DNA of 11,364 nucleotides from Nitrospina sp. Lineage in GTDB: Bacteria > Nitrospinota > Nitrospinia > Nitrospinales > VA-1. The stretch is taken from the NCBI GenBank assembly GCA_018647025.1, contig JABGTQ010000226.1, forward strand, positions 1 to 11,364, in the 5' to 3' direction. Each line of letters starts with the position of its first letter. The stretch's first letter is position 1. The notes beneath the pieces were generated by a model that worked only from the letters and a program-made list of their open reading frames with translations, did not search any database and had not been told where the DNA came from. Both the position numbers and the translations under genes were made by a program. Below are positions 1-7,496 of this stretch, piece by piece.

Positions 1-260
1 TAGTTTACAATAGACTTCTCTAATTGTCCTTTCTGCTTTTGAGCGTTAGCAAGGTTGTTATAAGCACTAGAGTAATTTACCTTTATCAAAATGGCCTGCT
101 GGTAATTTTCAATGGCTTCATCATATCGTCTCAGTTCACTGAGAATATTTCCCCGTTCGTTGAAGGTAAAAGACTGGGTATTTTTGTGTTTTTCTTGGAC
201 TAACCAGTAGCCCCAATAAGTAACTAAAGCTACAAAAATTATACTGACCTTAACCCACAT
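1..260 (-). CDS. Membrane-anchored TPR-repeat protein, N-terminal part (runs off left edge)
   Basis: Reading the minus strand from the ATG at 260 gives an open frame of 86 codons to the window edge. Residues about 4-21 form a hydrophobic, Trp/Tyr-rich segment (begins MWVKVSIIFVALVTYWGYW), probably a signal anchor. From about residue 33 there are two TPR-like helices pairs: one with NERGNILSELRRYDEAIENY and a second with SSAYNNLANAQKQKGQLEKS, which match the usual TPR spacing of small and aromatic residues. A good ribosome binding site, AGGAAGG on the minus strand (plus 271-277), lies 10 bases before the ATG and supports this start. The gene follows the glycosyltransferase by 40 bases, so the two are probably co-transcribed. 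TPR proteins are scaffolds; the partner cannot be told from this fragment. The rest of the protein is outside the window. Confidence 0.8.
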   Translation of the reverse strand, partial: MWVKVSIIFVALVTYWGYWLVQEKHKNTQSFTFNERGNILSELRRYDEAIENYQQAILIKVNYSSAYNNLANAQKQKGQLEKSIVN

Positions 261-300
261 AATTTCACAGCCTTCCTAAAAATTTTTAAATTATAGATTG

Positions 301-1920
301 TCATGGTTGCCTATTGTAAATTAGCAGATGAAACCGAGACTGAGGATGATACCCTTTTGCCTCATCGCCCCACTTATAAAGGGTTACTCCATTTGAGAGA
401 ATATCGACCACTCCTTGGATTTCATATTCATCATTCAAATAATTCTGGGTCCACTCTTTCAATATTGGAGAAATATGTGGACGTGGAGAAACCCACGAGC
501 CTCCAAGATTAGCTACCACAACGAATTTCGGTTGAGTTGCCTCAACTTCCTGAATTAATTCAGCTTGCATTTTGCGGGCATAAGCGTGTCGCTCCATCAG
601 TGGGTACATATAAATATGCCGAGTTGCAGACTTTCTATGTGAAAAAAAATAAATTTGCGGTTCCGAACCCAAAACCGCAATCCGATCATTTTTTTTAGAA
701 TGATTACGAATATACCTGGCAACTTCAAAGGACTCCAAAAAAGGATTCAACCCATATACCAGTCGAGTTACTTGGAAAGTTGATAGTTTGAAAAAAACAT
801 TTTTTTGTACCAGGAAAGGAACTCCTAAAGCTAAAATAAATAATCCCACTCTTGCTATATTTTTAATACGTAAAGATGAGAACGAATCAACCAGCCCGTT
901 AAAACCGGCAGCTGCGAAAAGGGAAAGAGCTGGCATCCATAGTAAAAAATAGTGGGCTCTGAAATAAAGTCCTGGAGTAATTGCTAGAAAAGAACATAAA
1001 AAAAATCCAAACAGAAATAAATATTCTTGGTTTTTGTCCCTTACCCAAGCAACCGATACCAGTCCAATAAGGGATAGCCATAGGAGTGTAAAATTAGACT
1101 CTAAAATGCGCGCAAAATTATATTTAAAGTTCTCAAAGCCTCCGGCCAAAGATATTAAAGAAACATATTCTGAAGCGTATTGGATCGTGCAGAACCAAAA
1201 ATCTAAAAACTTTCCGTTGGCCGTATAAAAGAGTGCTGAAAGAATTAATGGTAATAAATTACCTAGCAAAAAGAGTCCAATGAATAGAATGGTTTTTTTA
1301 AAGGGTTGTGATCTACTAAAAAATCGAAAACCAAGATATAAAGCACCAAACAGAGAAAACAACACAGCATGCTGTTTTATCAGCAGAGAACTTCCTAGTA
1401 ATAAGCCGCTTAGAAAGAATCGAGCTGATTGATCCTGCGTCACTCGTAGTAAAAAAATTCCTGCTAATGCAGGAAGAAGAACGAAATGTTCTGAATTTGC
1501 CCAGACACCTTGGAGGGAGGGACTTAAAGTTAATACCGAAAAACAAACCGCTGCTACAATGCCTGCGGATGGATTCAGCAAGTTTTTCCCCAATAAAAAA
1601 ATAAAATATGCCGAGGCAAGGTTAGTAAAAATTATTGACAAATGAATGTCAGAGGGAGTTTCACCAAAAAATGTGAGGATCCCGGCATAGACAAAATAGA
1701 TGCCAGGAAATTTTATGCTCTGAGATTCTGTGTAGGGCATAATTCCTTGGAGCAACTGCTGGGCCATATAGGCATACTCCCCTTCATCTCTTTCGAGGGG
1801 CAGGCCCAATAGTCTAAGTCGCACCCAAAGGACTATTCCAAAAAAAACCACAGCCAATCCTAGCAGATATAATCTTTGATAATTTTCACGTAACTGAATA
1901 GAAGTTTTCAAATTTGTCAT
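301..1920 (-). CDS. Family-39-like (GT-C fold, ArnT/PMT type) membrane glycosyltransferase
   Basis: A polytopic membrane protein of 539 residues from the ATG at 1920. An N-terminal helix (about 17-40) is followed by the motif RDEGEYAY at about 44-51, the acidic loop-1 site typical of GT-C enzymes, where an Asp acts in catalysis. Many hydrophobic segments follow up to about residue 365, then a soluble C-terminal part (about 390-539). This is the architecture of family 39 and related enzymes, which move a sugar from a polyprenyl-phosphate donor to lipid A, protein or another envelope acceptor on the periplasmic side. The acceptor cannot be predicted. Two TTG codons lie in frame just before the ATG (1926 and 1923), but neither has a better ribosome binding site, so the ATG is preferred; the site itself is weak. 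The gene lies 74 bases after the AsmA-family gene and 40 bases before the TPR gene, on the same strand. Confidence 0.85.
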   Translation of the reverse strand: MTNLKTSIQLRENYQRLYLLGLAVVFFGIVLWVRLRLLGLPLERDEGEYAYMAQQLLQGIMPYTESQSIKFPGIYFVYAGILTFFGETPSDIHLSIIFTNLASAYFIFLLGKNLLNPSAGIVAAVCFSVLTLSPSLQGVWANSEHFVLLPALAGIFLLRVTQDQSARFFLSGLLLGSSLLIKQHAVLFSLFGALYLGFRFFSRSQPFKKTILFIGLFLLGNLLPLILSALFYTANGKFLDFWFCTIQYASEYVSLISLAGGFENFKYNFARILESNFTLLWLSLIGLVSVAWVRDKNQEYLFLFGFFLCSFLAITPGLYFRAHYFLLWMPALSLFAAAGFNGLVDSFSSLRIKNIARVGLFILALGVPFLVQKNVFFKLSTFQVTRLVYGLNPFLESFEVARYIRNHSKKNDRIAVLGSEPQIYFFSHRKSATRHIYMYPLMERHAYARKMQAELIQEVEATQPKFVVVANLGGSWVSPRPHISPILKEWTQNYLNDEYEIQGVVDILSNGVTLYKWGDEAKGYHPQSRFHLLIYNRQP

Positions 1921-1994
1921 CAACAAAAATATTGTTTATCTGAATACCGTGGTCTATTTATTTAAAATATCAATAGATTCACCAATTAGAGTTG

Positions 1995-4148
1995 TCATTG
2001 CTTTAGGATAAATATAGGTTTTTCCCACGTACCTTCAAGATTGAACTGCTTCTCAGTTAGAGTATTTTTTAGTTCATTCTTAAAGATCTGACTAAGTAAT
2101 GGTGCCTCTTTCGTTAAGGTGTTTAGTAATTGGTTGGGAGTTACTTTAATTTCTCCATCTACTTTTCTAGTTACAAGGTTGGAAGTAACTGAAGCTGCAA
2201 GGTTGATTTGTTGTCCTTTGAGTTCAAAATTATTAGTGGAGATTTTTCCTTTCCAGGCTTTAAACTCACCTTTTAACCTGTCATAGCGCAATCCATTTTT
2301 TTTAGAGAAAATTGCGAAGGGACTAAGCAATGGTATTAGTTTATCTTTCATCCACAAGGAAGAATTGACATGCCCATTTTTAAGTTCAAATCTAAACTTT
2401 CCAGAAAGAGCATCGGCTAAGTGAGAAAATTTTACTTCTTCACCTTTTTGTTGAATATTTTTTGCTGTAATAAAGTTTCCTTGAATCATCCCCTTGAAGA
2501 ATCCTGAGCCTTCTATTTGTTCTTTTATAAAATCTTGAAAGACAAGTTTTTTCCCATCGAAGCGCACTATATAAGTATTGGGCTTTGGGCGATAATCACC
2601 TGAAAAGAGAATAATTCCATTCGAAGGAACGATGCGTCCATTGTTCAATGAAAATTTTTCTGGAGAAATTTTTAGCAAAGAACTGAAAGAACTAAGGAAG
2701 GTATTATTTAACTGTAAGTCATCAAATCTGACTCGCGCCAGAGTTTGGCGAGGAGATTTTTTAGAAAAGCTAATCGTAGTTTTTTTTACTGTATAAGGAA
2801 TTTTATTCTCGAACGAGAGGTTCTCTATTTTTAATTTACCTGATGTTTGCGTAGGGTTTTTTAAGGAGTTCTGAGTCTTGATAGATCCATTAGCAGTTCC
2901 AGTTACGGGTGTCCATTTATTTAAAGAGTTGAATCTTATTGAAGAAATATCTAACTCTTTAAACTTTGTTTCTGAATTGTATGTCCCGGTCAAAGACCCT
3001 CTAAGGAGATCAGGTAGGTTAACGACAAAGTTAGATTGAATGGCTCCATCCCACAACATCCCATTAACTTTATAACTCAAGATGCCATTTTCCCATACGC
3101 CGTTAGCATTTATATTATAAAAGGGCATATCCCCAAGTTTTTTAATTTTAGGGATTAAAACTTCAATTTTTTTGATTTCAAACCCACTTTTAAAAACAAC
3201 CTCTTTGAGTAGGTTTCCGTTGGAGTTAAGAACTCCTTTTAGATTTAAAAATAATTTTTCTATCTGTCCTGATGTGAATTCTACAGGCATTAAATTTGTC
3301 TTGGATAAGATTTTTGTAATAGCATTAATTTGTTTTGTCCCAATAGCGGCAGACTCCATTTCGACGTTTATAGATGGTTCTGTGGCCAACAAATCATAAG
3401 CTTCTAGCTTTCCGCTAAAATTTACGCCTCCAATCTCAAGTTGAGATATATGACCATTAATATTAATCTCATTAGGCGTGGAGTTAATAAGTTCAAGACG
3501 AGCACTTAAAATTATAGGGATATTTTTTGCAGGGAGTAAATCAGGTTCCGATTGTACAAATAGAAGTTCGGCATTTCTTATTTCAATTTTACGAAGTGAT
3601 AACTTTTGATTCTGAAAGTGATTACGTAAAAATGTGAATTTACTTATTTTATTTGAGGGGATTCTAGTTAGACCTGAATTTTCTGGTTTTATAGGCTTAA
3701 CTGATGTTCCTTGATTAAGGAAATCTATGTTTTTAGAAATCTCTGGAGACCCAATTAGGTTTGTTTTTGAATTTAAGATAACGTTCATAATGGGGTCTAC
3801 TAAAATTATCTTTTTTATTTTCAACTGACCTTTCATTAGAGGTTTAAACTTTATGTCGAGAAAAAATTTCTTAGCCGAAAATATTTTCTGAGAAGTGTCT
3901 TTTGCGCTAACTGTCAAACCACTTCCACTAAGACCTAGTCCGTTTGAAAAGCTAAATCTCAGTGATTTAATTTCGATGGTCAATCCGGTTATCTTGCTTA
4001 GTTCCTTTATGATGGGTTTACTCAAAGAATCCAGATCTATAGAAAAAAAACCAAAAAGAATAACTCCCAGAATTAGACCTGTGGTTAAGACCAGTTTGCT
4101 GTGTTTTCTGATTTTTTTGGTCTGAAGTAAGCTTGATAGTTTAGGCAT
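1995..4148 (-). CDS. AsmA-family envelope protein
   Basis: A 717-residue protein with a short basic N-terminus, one membrane helix at about 19-37, and a long periplasmic region rich in beta-strand patterns. The segment after the helix, with PIIKELSKITGLTIEIKSLR, is the typical AsmA N-terminal region. The last 150 residues (from about GKFRFELKNGHVNSS through GLRYDRLKGEFKAWKGKI to EGTWEKPIF at the end) resemble the AsmA-like C-terminal domain. AsmA-family proteins (AsmA, TamB, YhdP relatives) are long beta-groove proteins anchored in the inner membrane; several help move phospholipids to the outer membrane. That role here is inferred from the family. The ATG at 4148 has only a weak GAG-type binding site. 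It is the first gene of the minus-strand block and is divergent from the MacA-like gene, so both are expressed from the 154-base region between them. Confidence 0.85.
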   Translation of the reverse strand: MPKLSSLLQTKKIRKHSKLVLTTGLILGVILFGFFSIDLDSLSKPIIKELSKITGLTIEIKSLRFSFSNGLGLSGSGLTVSAKDTSQKIFSAKKFFLDIKFKPLMKGQLKIKKIILVDPIMNVILNSKTNLIGSPEISKNIDFLNQGTSVKPIKPENSGLTRIPSNKISKFTFLRNHFQNQKLSLRKIEIRNAELLFVQSEPDLLPAKNIPIILSARLELINSTPNEININGHISQLEIGGVNFSGKLEAYDLLATEPSINVEMESAAIGTKQINAITKILSKTNLMPVEFTSGQIEKLFLNLKGVLNSNGNLLKEVVFKSGFEIKKIEVLIPKIKKLGDMPFYNINANGVWENGILSYKVNGMLWDGAIQSNFVVNLPDLLRGSLTGTYNSETKFKELDISSIRFNSLNKWTPVTGTANGSIKTQNSLKNPTQTSGKLKIENLSFENKIPYTVKKTTISFSKKSPRQTLARVRFDDLQLNNTFLSSFSSLLKISPEKFSLNNGRIVPSNGIILFSGDYRPKPNTYIVRFDGKKLVFQDFIKEQIEGSGFFKGMIQGNFITAKNIQQKGEEVKFSHLADALSGKFRFELKNGHVNSSLWMKDKLIPLLSPFAIFSKKNGLRYDRLKGEFKAWKGKISTNNFELKGQQINLAASVTSNLVTRKVDGEIKVTPNQLLNTLTKEAPLLSQIFKNELKNTLTEKQFNLEGTWEKPIFILKQ

Positions 4149-4302
4149 TTGGACTCAAGTTGTAAGTAAAGTTTGCCGATTTTTAAGAAAGCATAAAGTT
4201 TGAATAACAATATAAAAAACAATGTATTTGGCATGCATGACTTATTTTTTGATGTGTTAATATCATATTAAGTCCACCAATACAAAATTTAAAGAAAAAC
4301 AT
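4149..4302. promoter_or_regulatory. Divergent intergenic region between AsmA-family and MacA-like genes
   Basis: This AT-rich stretch must hold the promoters of both divergent blocks. On the plus strand, ATGACT (4237-4242) and TATCAT (4261-4266), 18 bases apart, match the sigma-70 consensus at 4 of 6 and 5 of 6 positions and would start transcription near 4273, about 30 bases before the MacA-like gene. The palindrome GCATGC (4231-4236) touches the proposed -35 box. No convincing minus-strand promoter could be picked. The assignment is by eye and weak. Confidence 0.35.
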
Positions 4303-4305
4303 GTG

Positions 4306-5595
4306 ATGCGAATAACTAGGAAATTTATTAGATTTGCTGCCATTATAATTTTCTTGATATTTATAGGATTATTGGCACGAGAGGGCAAGCTATCTTCAGC
4401 TTGGGTAAATATCCAAGAGTTATTTCTTGGAAAGAAAGAGCAAAAACTGACTTTCGCAGATTACGAGTTTAATCCTGTAATACGCAAGGATATTTATCAA
4501 AAAGTTTTAGCGACGGGTACAGTCTCTTTAAAGACAGGGGCAGAAGTTAAAATTGGTGCACGTATTTCTGGGCAGTTGGAAAAACTTTTGGTTAAAATTG
4601 GTGATGTTGTAAGGGCAGGAGATATGATAGCAACAATCGAGCATGAGGATCTCTTGGCACGAGTAGCACAATTCTCAGCTGACCTTAAAGCAGAAAAGGC
4701 TCGCTTAATTAAAATTAGTGAAGAAGGTCCTCTTGAAATTAAGAAACTAAAAGCAGCAGGAGAAGAGCTTAATGTTCAAATCAGCTTGGCTCAAAAAATG
4801 CTTTTCCGAAATCAGACACTAAGTAAAAAAGGGATGGTTTCAGAATCTGCCGTGGACAAAGCGGATGAGCGTTTATTGGTGCTCAATGCACAAATTAATT
4901 CGGTAGAAGAGGAGATAAACCTTGAAGCTATGCGCTTGAAAAATGACATTCGTCTTCAGGAAGCTAAGGTTGAAAAAGCTCTAGCCAATATTCTTGAACA
5001 AGAAACCCAACTGTCTTATGCCAATGTCACCGCACCAATTGATGGTGTGGTGGCTTTTGTTTCAACTCAGGAAGGAGAAACTGTGGTAGCTAGTATGAGC
5101 GCTCCTACATTTGTTACTCTGATTGATCTAAAAAAAATAGAAGTAACCGCATTTGTAGATGAAACAGATATTGGTAAAATAAAGGCTAGACAAAAGGTCA
5201 AATTTACTGTTGACGCATTCCCAAAGAAATTTTTTGATGCAGTAATTAGAGAGATCCGACCTAAAGCAGTTATTAAGGATAATGTTGTCAATTACGAGGT
5301 TATGCTGGAAATTAAAAAGCATAATATTTCTCTATTAAGACCTGAGATGACAGCCAATATAGTAGTCACTACAGGTGTTCACGAGAATGTATTAGTTGTT
5401 CCTCGAGGCGCTGTCAAAAGATCAGGTAAAAAATCCTTTGCAGTAATTAAGACAGAGGTTGCTTTGTCAGAGAAACGGATTGAATTAGGGTGGCGTGATG
5501 GTGATTCGCAAGAAGTCTTGTCTGGGCTCAACGATAGTCACGAAGTAGGAATTCTCATTAAACCAATAAAGAAAAAACGAGGTAGGCGAAGGTGA
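4306..5595 (+). CDS. macA: MacA/HlyD-type periplasmic adaptor (membrane fusion protein) of an ABC exporter
   Basis: A 429-residue adaptor that would link an inner-membrane ABC exporter to an outer-membrane channel. Residues about 6-24 form an uncleaved membrane anchor; there is no lipobox. The barrel-sandwich (lipoyl-like) half-motif lies near residues 65-100 (with GARISGQLEKLLVKIGD and VRAGDMIA). A long, charged alpha-hairpin coiled coil follows to about residue 230, then the second half-motif with VTAPIDGVVAF, a beta-barrel domain with VTAFVDETDIGKI, and a membrane-proximal domain with VLVVPRGAV. This order is standard for MacA. The length is somewhat above that of E. coli MacA, and the C-terminus is very basic (KKKRGRRR). 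A GTG directly precedes the ATG and is an equally possible start (4303); no strong ribosome binding site tells them apart. The stop overlaps the start of the ATPase gene, indicating coupled translation. The substrate is unknown. Confidence 0.88.
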   Translation: MRITRKFIRFAAIIIFLIFIGLLAREGKLSSAWVNIQELFLGKKEQKLTFADYEFNPVIRKDIYQKVLATGTVSLKTGAEVKIGARISGQLEKLLVKIGDVVRAGDMIATIEHEDLLARVAQFSADLKAEKARLIKISEEGPLEIKKLKAAGEELNVQISLAQKMLFRNQTLSKKGMVSESAVDKADERLLVLNAQINSVEEEINLEAMRLKNDIRLQEAKVEKALANILEQETQLSYANVTAPIDGVVAFVSTQEGETVVASMSAPTFVTLIDLKKIEVTAFVDETDIGKIKARQKVKFTVDAFPKKFFDAVIREIRPKAVIKDNVVNYEVMLEIKKHNISLLRPEMTANIVVTTGVHENVLVVPRGAVKRSGKKSFAVIKTEVALSEKRIELGWRDGDSQEVLSGLNDSHEVGILIKPIKKKRGRRR

Positions 5596-6332
5596 TAAAA
5601 GTTTCTAAAATGATAGAAATTGATTCTATTAATAAAGTTTACAAAAACGAAGGGTTCGAAACTAATGTTTTAAAGGGTATCTCTGTTTCTGTGGATGAGG
5701 GTGATTATGTCAGCATTATCGGACCTTCTGGATCTGGTAAAAGTACCTTAATGACAATCTTGGGGTGCTTGGGCCAGGCCACAAGTGGAACTTATCTTCT
5801 TGGAGGAGAAGAAGTAGGAAAACTTAAAGATTATGATTTATCCCGAATTCGTAATGAAAAAATTGGTTTTGTTTTTCAAGCATTTCATTTGCTTCCTGGC
5901 GTTTCTGCTTTTGATAACGTGATGATGCCTCTTATTTATTGTAATAAAATACCTGATGATGCTCAAGAGAGAGTTAAGCAGGCTTTGATTCGAGTGGGGC
6001 TAGAACATAGAATGGCTCATACTCCTGGTCAACTTTCAGGCGGTGAGCAGCAACGAGTTACAATAGCACGCTCTTTAATTAATGATCCCAAAATTATTCT
6101 TGCTGACGAGCCAACTGGAAATCTTGACTCAAAAAATGGTGCAGAAATAATGAGAGTTTTTGATCAATTGAATGCCGAAGGGCGCACGATAATTATAATA
6201 ACTCACGATTCTTTTGTCAGCGAACACGCGAGGCGTATCCTAACTTTGCGAGACGGACAGATTGTTTCGGATAAAATTAATGAGAATTTTAAGGAACCTC
6301 AGGCAGGCCTTGCACGGGTTGAAGTTAAATAA
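5592..6332 (+). CDS. LolD/MacB-type ABC transporter ATP-binding protein
   Basis: A stand-alone ATPase of 246 residues that powers the exporter. All motifs are present: Walker [10 protein letters not shown] (44-52), Q-loop Gln96, signature LSGGEQQR (148-155), Walker B IILADE with catalytic Glu173, D-loop GNLD (176-179) and H-loop His205. The family is that of MacB and LolD, which drive mechanotransmission rather than transport through the membrane domain. The GTG start overlaps the stop of the adaptor gene (GTGA), with GAGGT at 5579-5583 eight bases upstream. A later ATG at 5610 (residue 7) is possible: AGGTGAT (5590-5596) sits 13 bases before it. The last 18 codons are read in another frame as the start of the next gene. 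Unlike E. coli MacB, the ATPase is not fused to a permease. Confidence 0.92.
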   Translation: MIKVSKMIEIDSINKVYKNEGFETNVLKGISVSVDEGDYVSIIGPSGSGKSTLMTILGCLGQATSGTYLLGGEEVGKLKDYDLSRIRNEKIGFVFQAFHLLPGVSAFDNVMMPLIYCNKIPDDAQERVKQALIRVGLEHRMAHTPGQLSGGEQQRVTIARSLINDPKIILADEPTGNLDSKNGAEIMRVFDQLNAEGRTIIIITHDSFVSEHARRILTLRDGQIVSDKINENFKEPQAGLARVEVK

Positions 6333-7488
6333 AGGCAATACATTTCTTATGACCCTCGGGGTTATGATCGGCATTGCGTCCTTGACAGTCATCGTTGCTA
6401 TTGGAGAAGGGACAAAATCCACAGTTCTCGAGCGGATTGCTAATATGGGATTCGGACCAGAATCTTTTTCAGTTTACTCTGGTGGCGGCCGGCTTTTTTT
6501 TGGACGTAATCGAAACATCACAAGCATGACCCTTCAGGATGCTGATGATATTCGAGCCATGCCTGGAGTTGCTATTGTTGTTCCTCGGCAACGAAAGCGA
6601 ATGCGTATTATCAATAAAAAAGAATTTACCACGACTCGGGTATATGGTGTGTCTCCAGAATGGCAGCCTGCACGTCAATGGAAGGTAGTAGACGGCGAAT
6701 TTTTTAATGATATGGATATGGATCGAAAGAGAAAGGTTATTGTTCTTGGAAATACTCCGGCTCGTAAAATATTTGGAGAAAAAGATCCTCTTGGCAAAAA
6801 AATAAGGGTAGGGCAGGTCTTTTTTGAAGTCATCGGTCTTCTTGAAACAAAAGGACTCACTGAAAGTGGGTACGATCCAGATGATAGAGCGCTTATTCCA
6901 TTAACAACAGCTATGTCACGTCTATTTAGGCAGGCTCACCTTCACAGTATTAAGGTTGTGTCTACTAGCTCTGATATTGTTCGACAGACTATGGAAGGAG
7001 TGACTCAAGTTTTAAGGAGAAATCACGGCTTATCACCCTTGGCTGATGATGACTTTCGTTTTGTGACTCCAGAAGGAATAATGCAATGGGTCACTGAATC
7101 TGAACAAGCACTAAACCGCATGTTGTTGCTCATATCGACAGTTTCACTCCTTGTTGGCGGAGTTGTTATTATGAATATTCTTCTGGTTTCAATTCGAGAA
7201 CGTATACGCGAAATTGGTGTGCGACGTTGTTTTGGTGCTCGTCGAACGGATATTACCCAACAATTTCTATTCGAATCAGTTCTAGTGTCATTGCTTGGAG
7301 GAGCTATGGGTTCAGTGGTAGGTTGGGTTTTGTCTAGTTCTTTAAAGTATTTTGATTTTTTGCCAGTAAAGATTACCCTCGATCCTTTTGTGCTTGCGTT
7401 TGGATTTTCAATGGTTGTAGGTCTTATCTTTGGTATTCATCCAGCTCGAAAGGCAGCTAGTTTGAGTCCCGATGAAACCATTCGCTAA
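6280..7488 (+). CDS. MacB/FtsX-type ABC permease, first subunit
   Basis: A 402-residue permease with the type VII (MacB/FtsX) plan: a cytoplasmic N-terminus rich in basic residues, membrane helix 1 at about 21-43, a periplasmic MacB-type domain of about 230 residues, and three C-terminal helices at about 282-306, 328-351 and 370-387. The segment after helix 2, with REIGVRRCFGARRTDI, is the coupling region that contacts the ATPase. In the periplasmic part, IFGEKDPLGKKIRVG is a usual MacB motif. The open frame extends to a TTG at 6262, but the ATG at 6280 gives the standard family start [11 protein letters not shown] and is preferred. It overlaps the ATPase gene by 53 bases in a different frame, so the two are probably translated together. 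It likely pairs with the second permease as a heterodimer, since the two differ in sequence; a homodimer cannot be ruled out. Confidence 0.88.
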   Translation: MRILRNLRQALHGLKLNKGNTFLMTLGVMIGIASLTVIVAIGEGTKSTVLERIANMGFGPESFSVYSGGGRLFFGRNRNITSMTLQDADDIRAMPGVAIVVPRQRKRMRIINKKEFTTTRVYGVSPEWQPARQWKVVDGEFFNDMDMDRKRKVIVLGNTPARKIFGEKDPLGKKIRVGQVFFEVIGLLETKGLTESGYDPDDRALIPLTTAMSRLFRQAHLHSIKVVSTSSDIVRQTMEGVTQVLRRNHGLSPLADDDFRFVTPEGIMQWVTESEQALNRMLLLISTVSLLVGGVVIMNILLVSIRERIREIGVRRCFGARRTDITQQFLFESVLVSLLGGAMGSVVGWVLSSSLKYFDFLPVKITLDPFVLAFGFSMVVGLIFGIHPARKAASLSPDETIR

Positions 7489-7490
7489 GG
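7486..7490 (+). promoter_or_regulatory. Ribosome binding site of second permease, overlapping upstream stop codon
   Basis: TAAGG includes the TAA stop of the first permease and lies six bases before the GTG at 7497. It supports that GTG as the start and suggests that ribosomes ending the first permease restart on the second. Confidence 0.6.
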
Positions 7491-7496
7491 TTTATT

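Noticed and set aside
303..512. Open frame on the plus strand, 69 codons
   Set aside because: It lies wholly inside the well-supported glycosyltransferase gene on the other strand and has no family-like motif.
6494..6501. T8 run in the first permease and A8 runs such as 5130-5137 in the adaptor as further switching tracts
   Set aside because: Runs of eight A or T are common in AT-rich DNA and are not remarkable here, unlike the G11 run.
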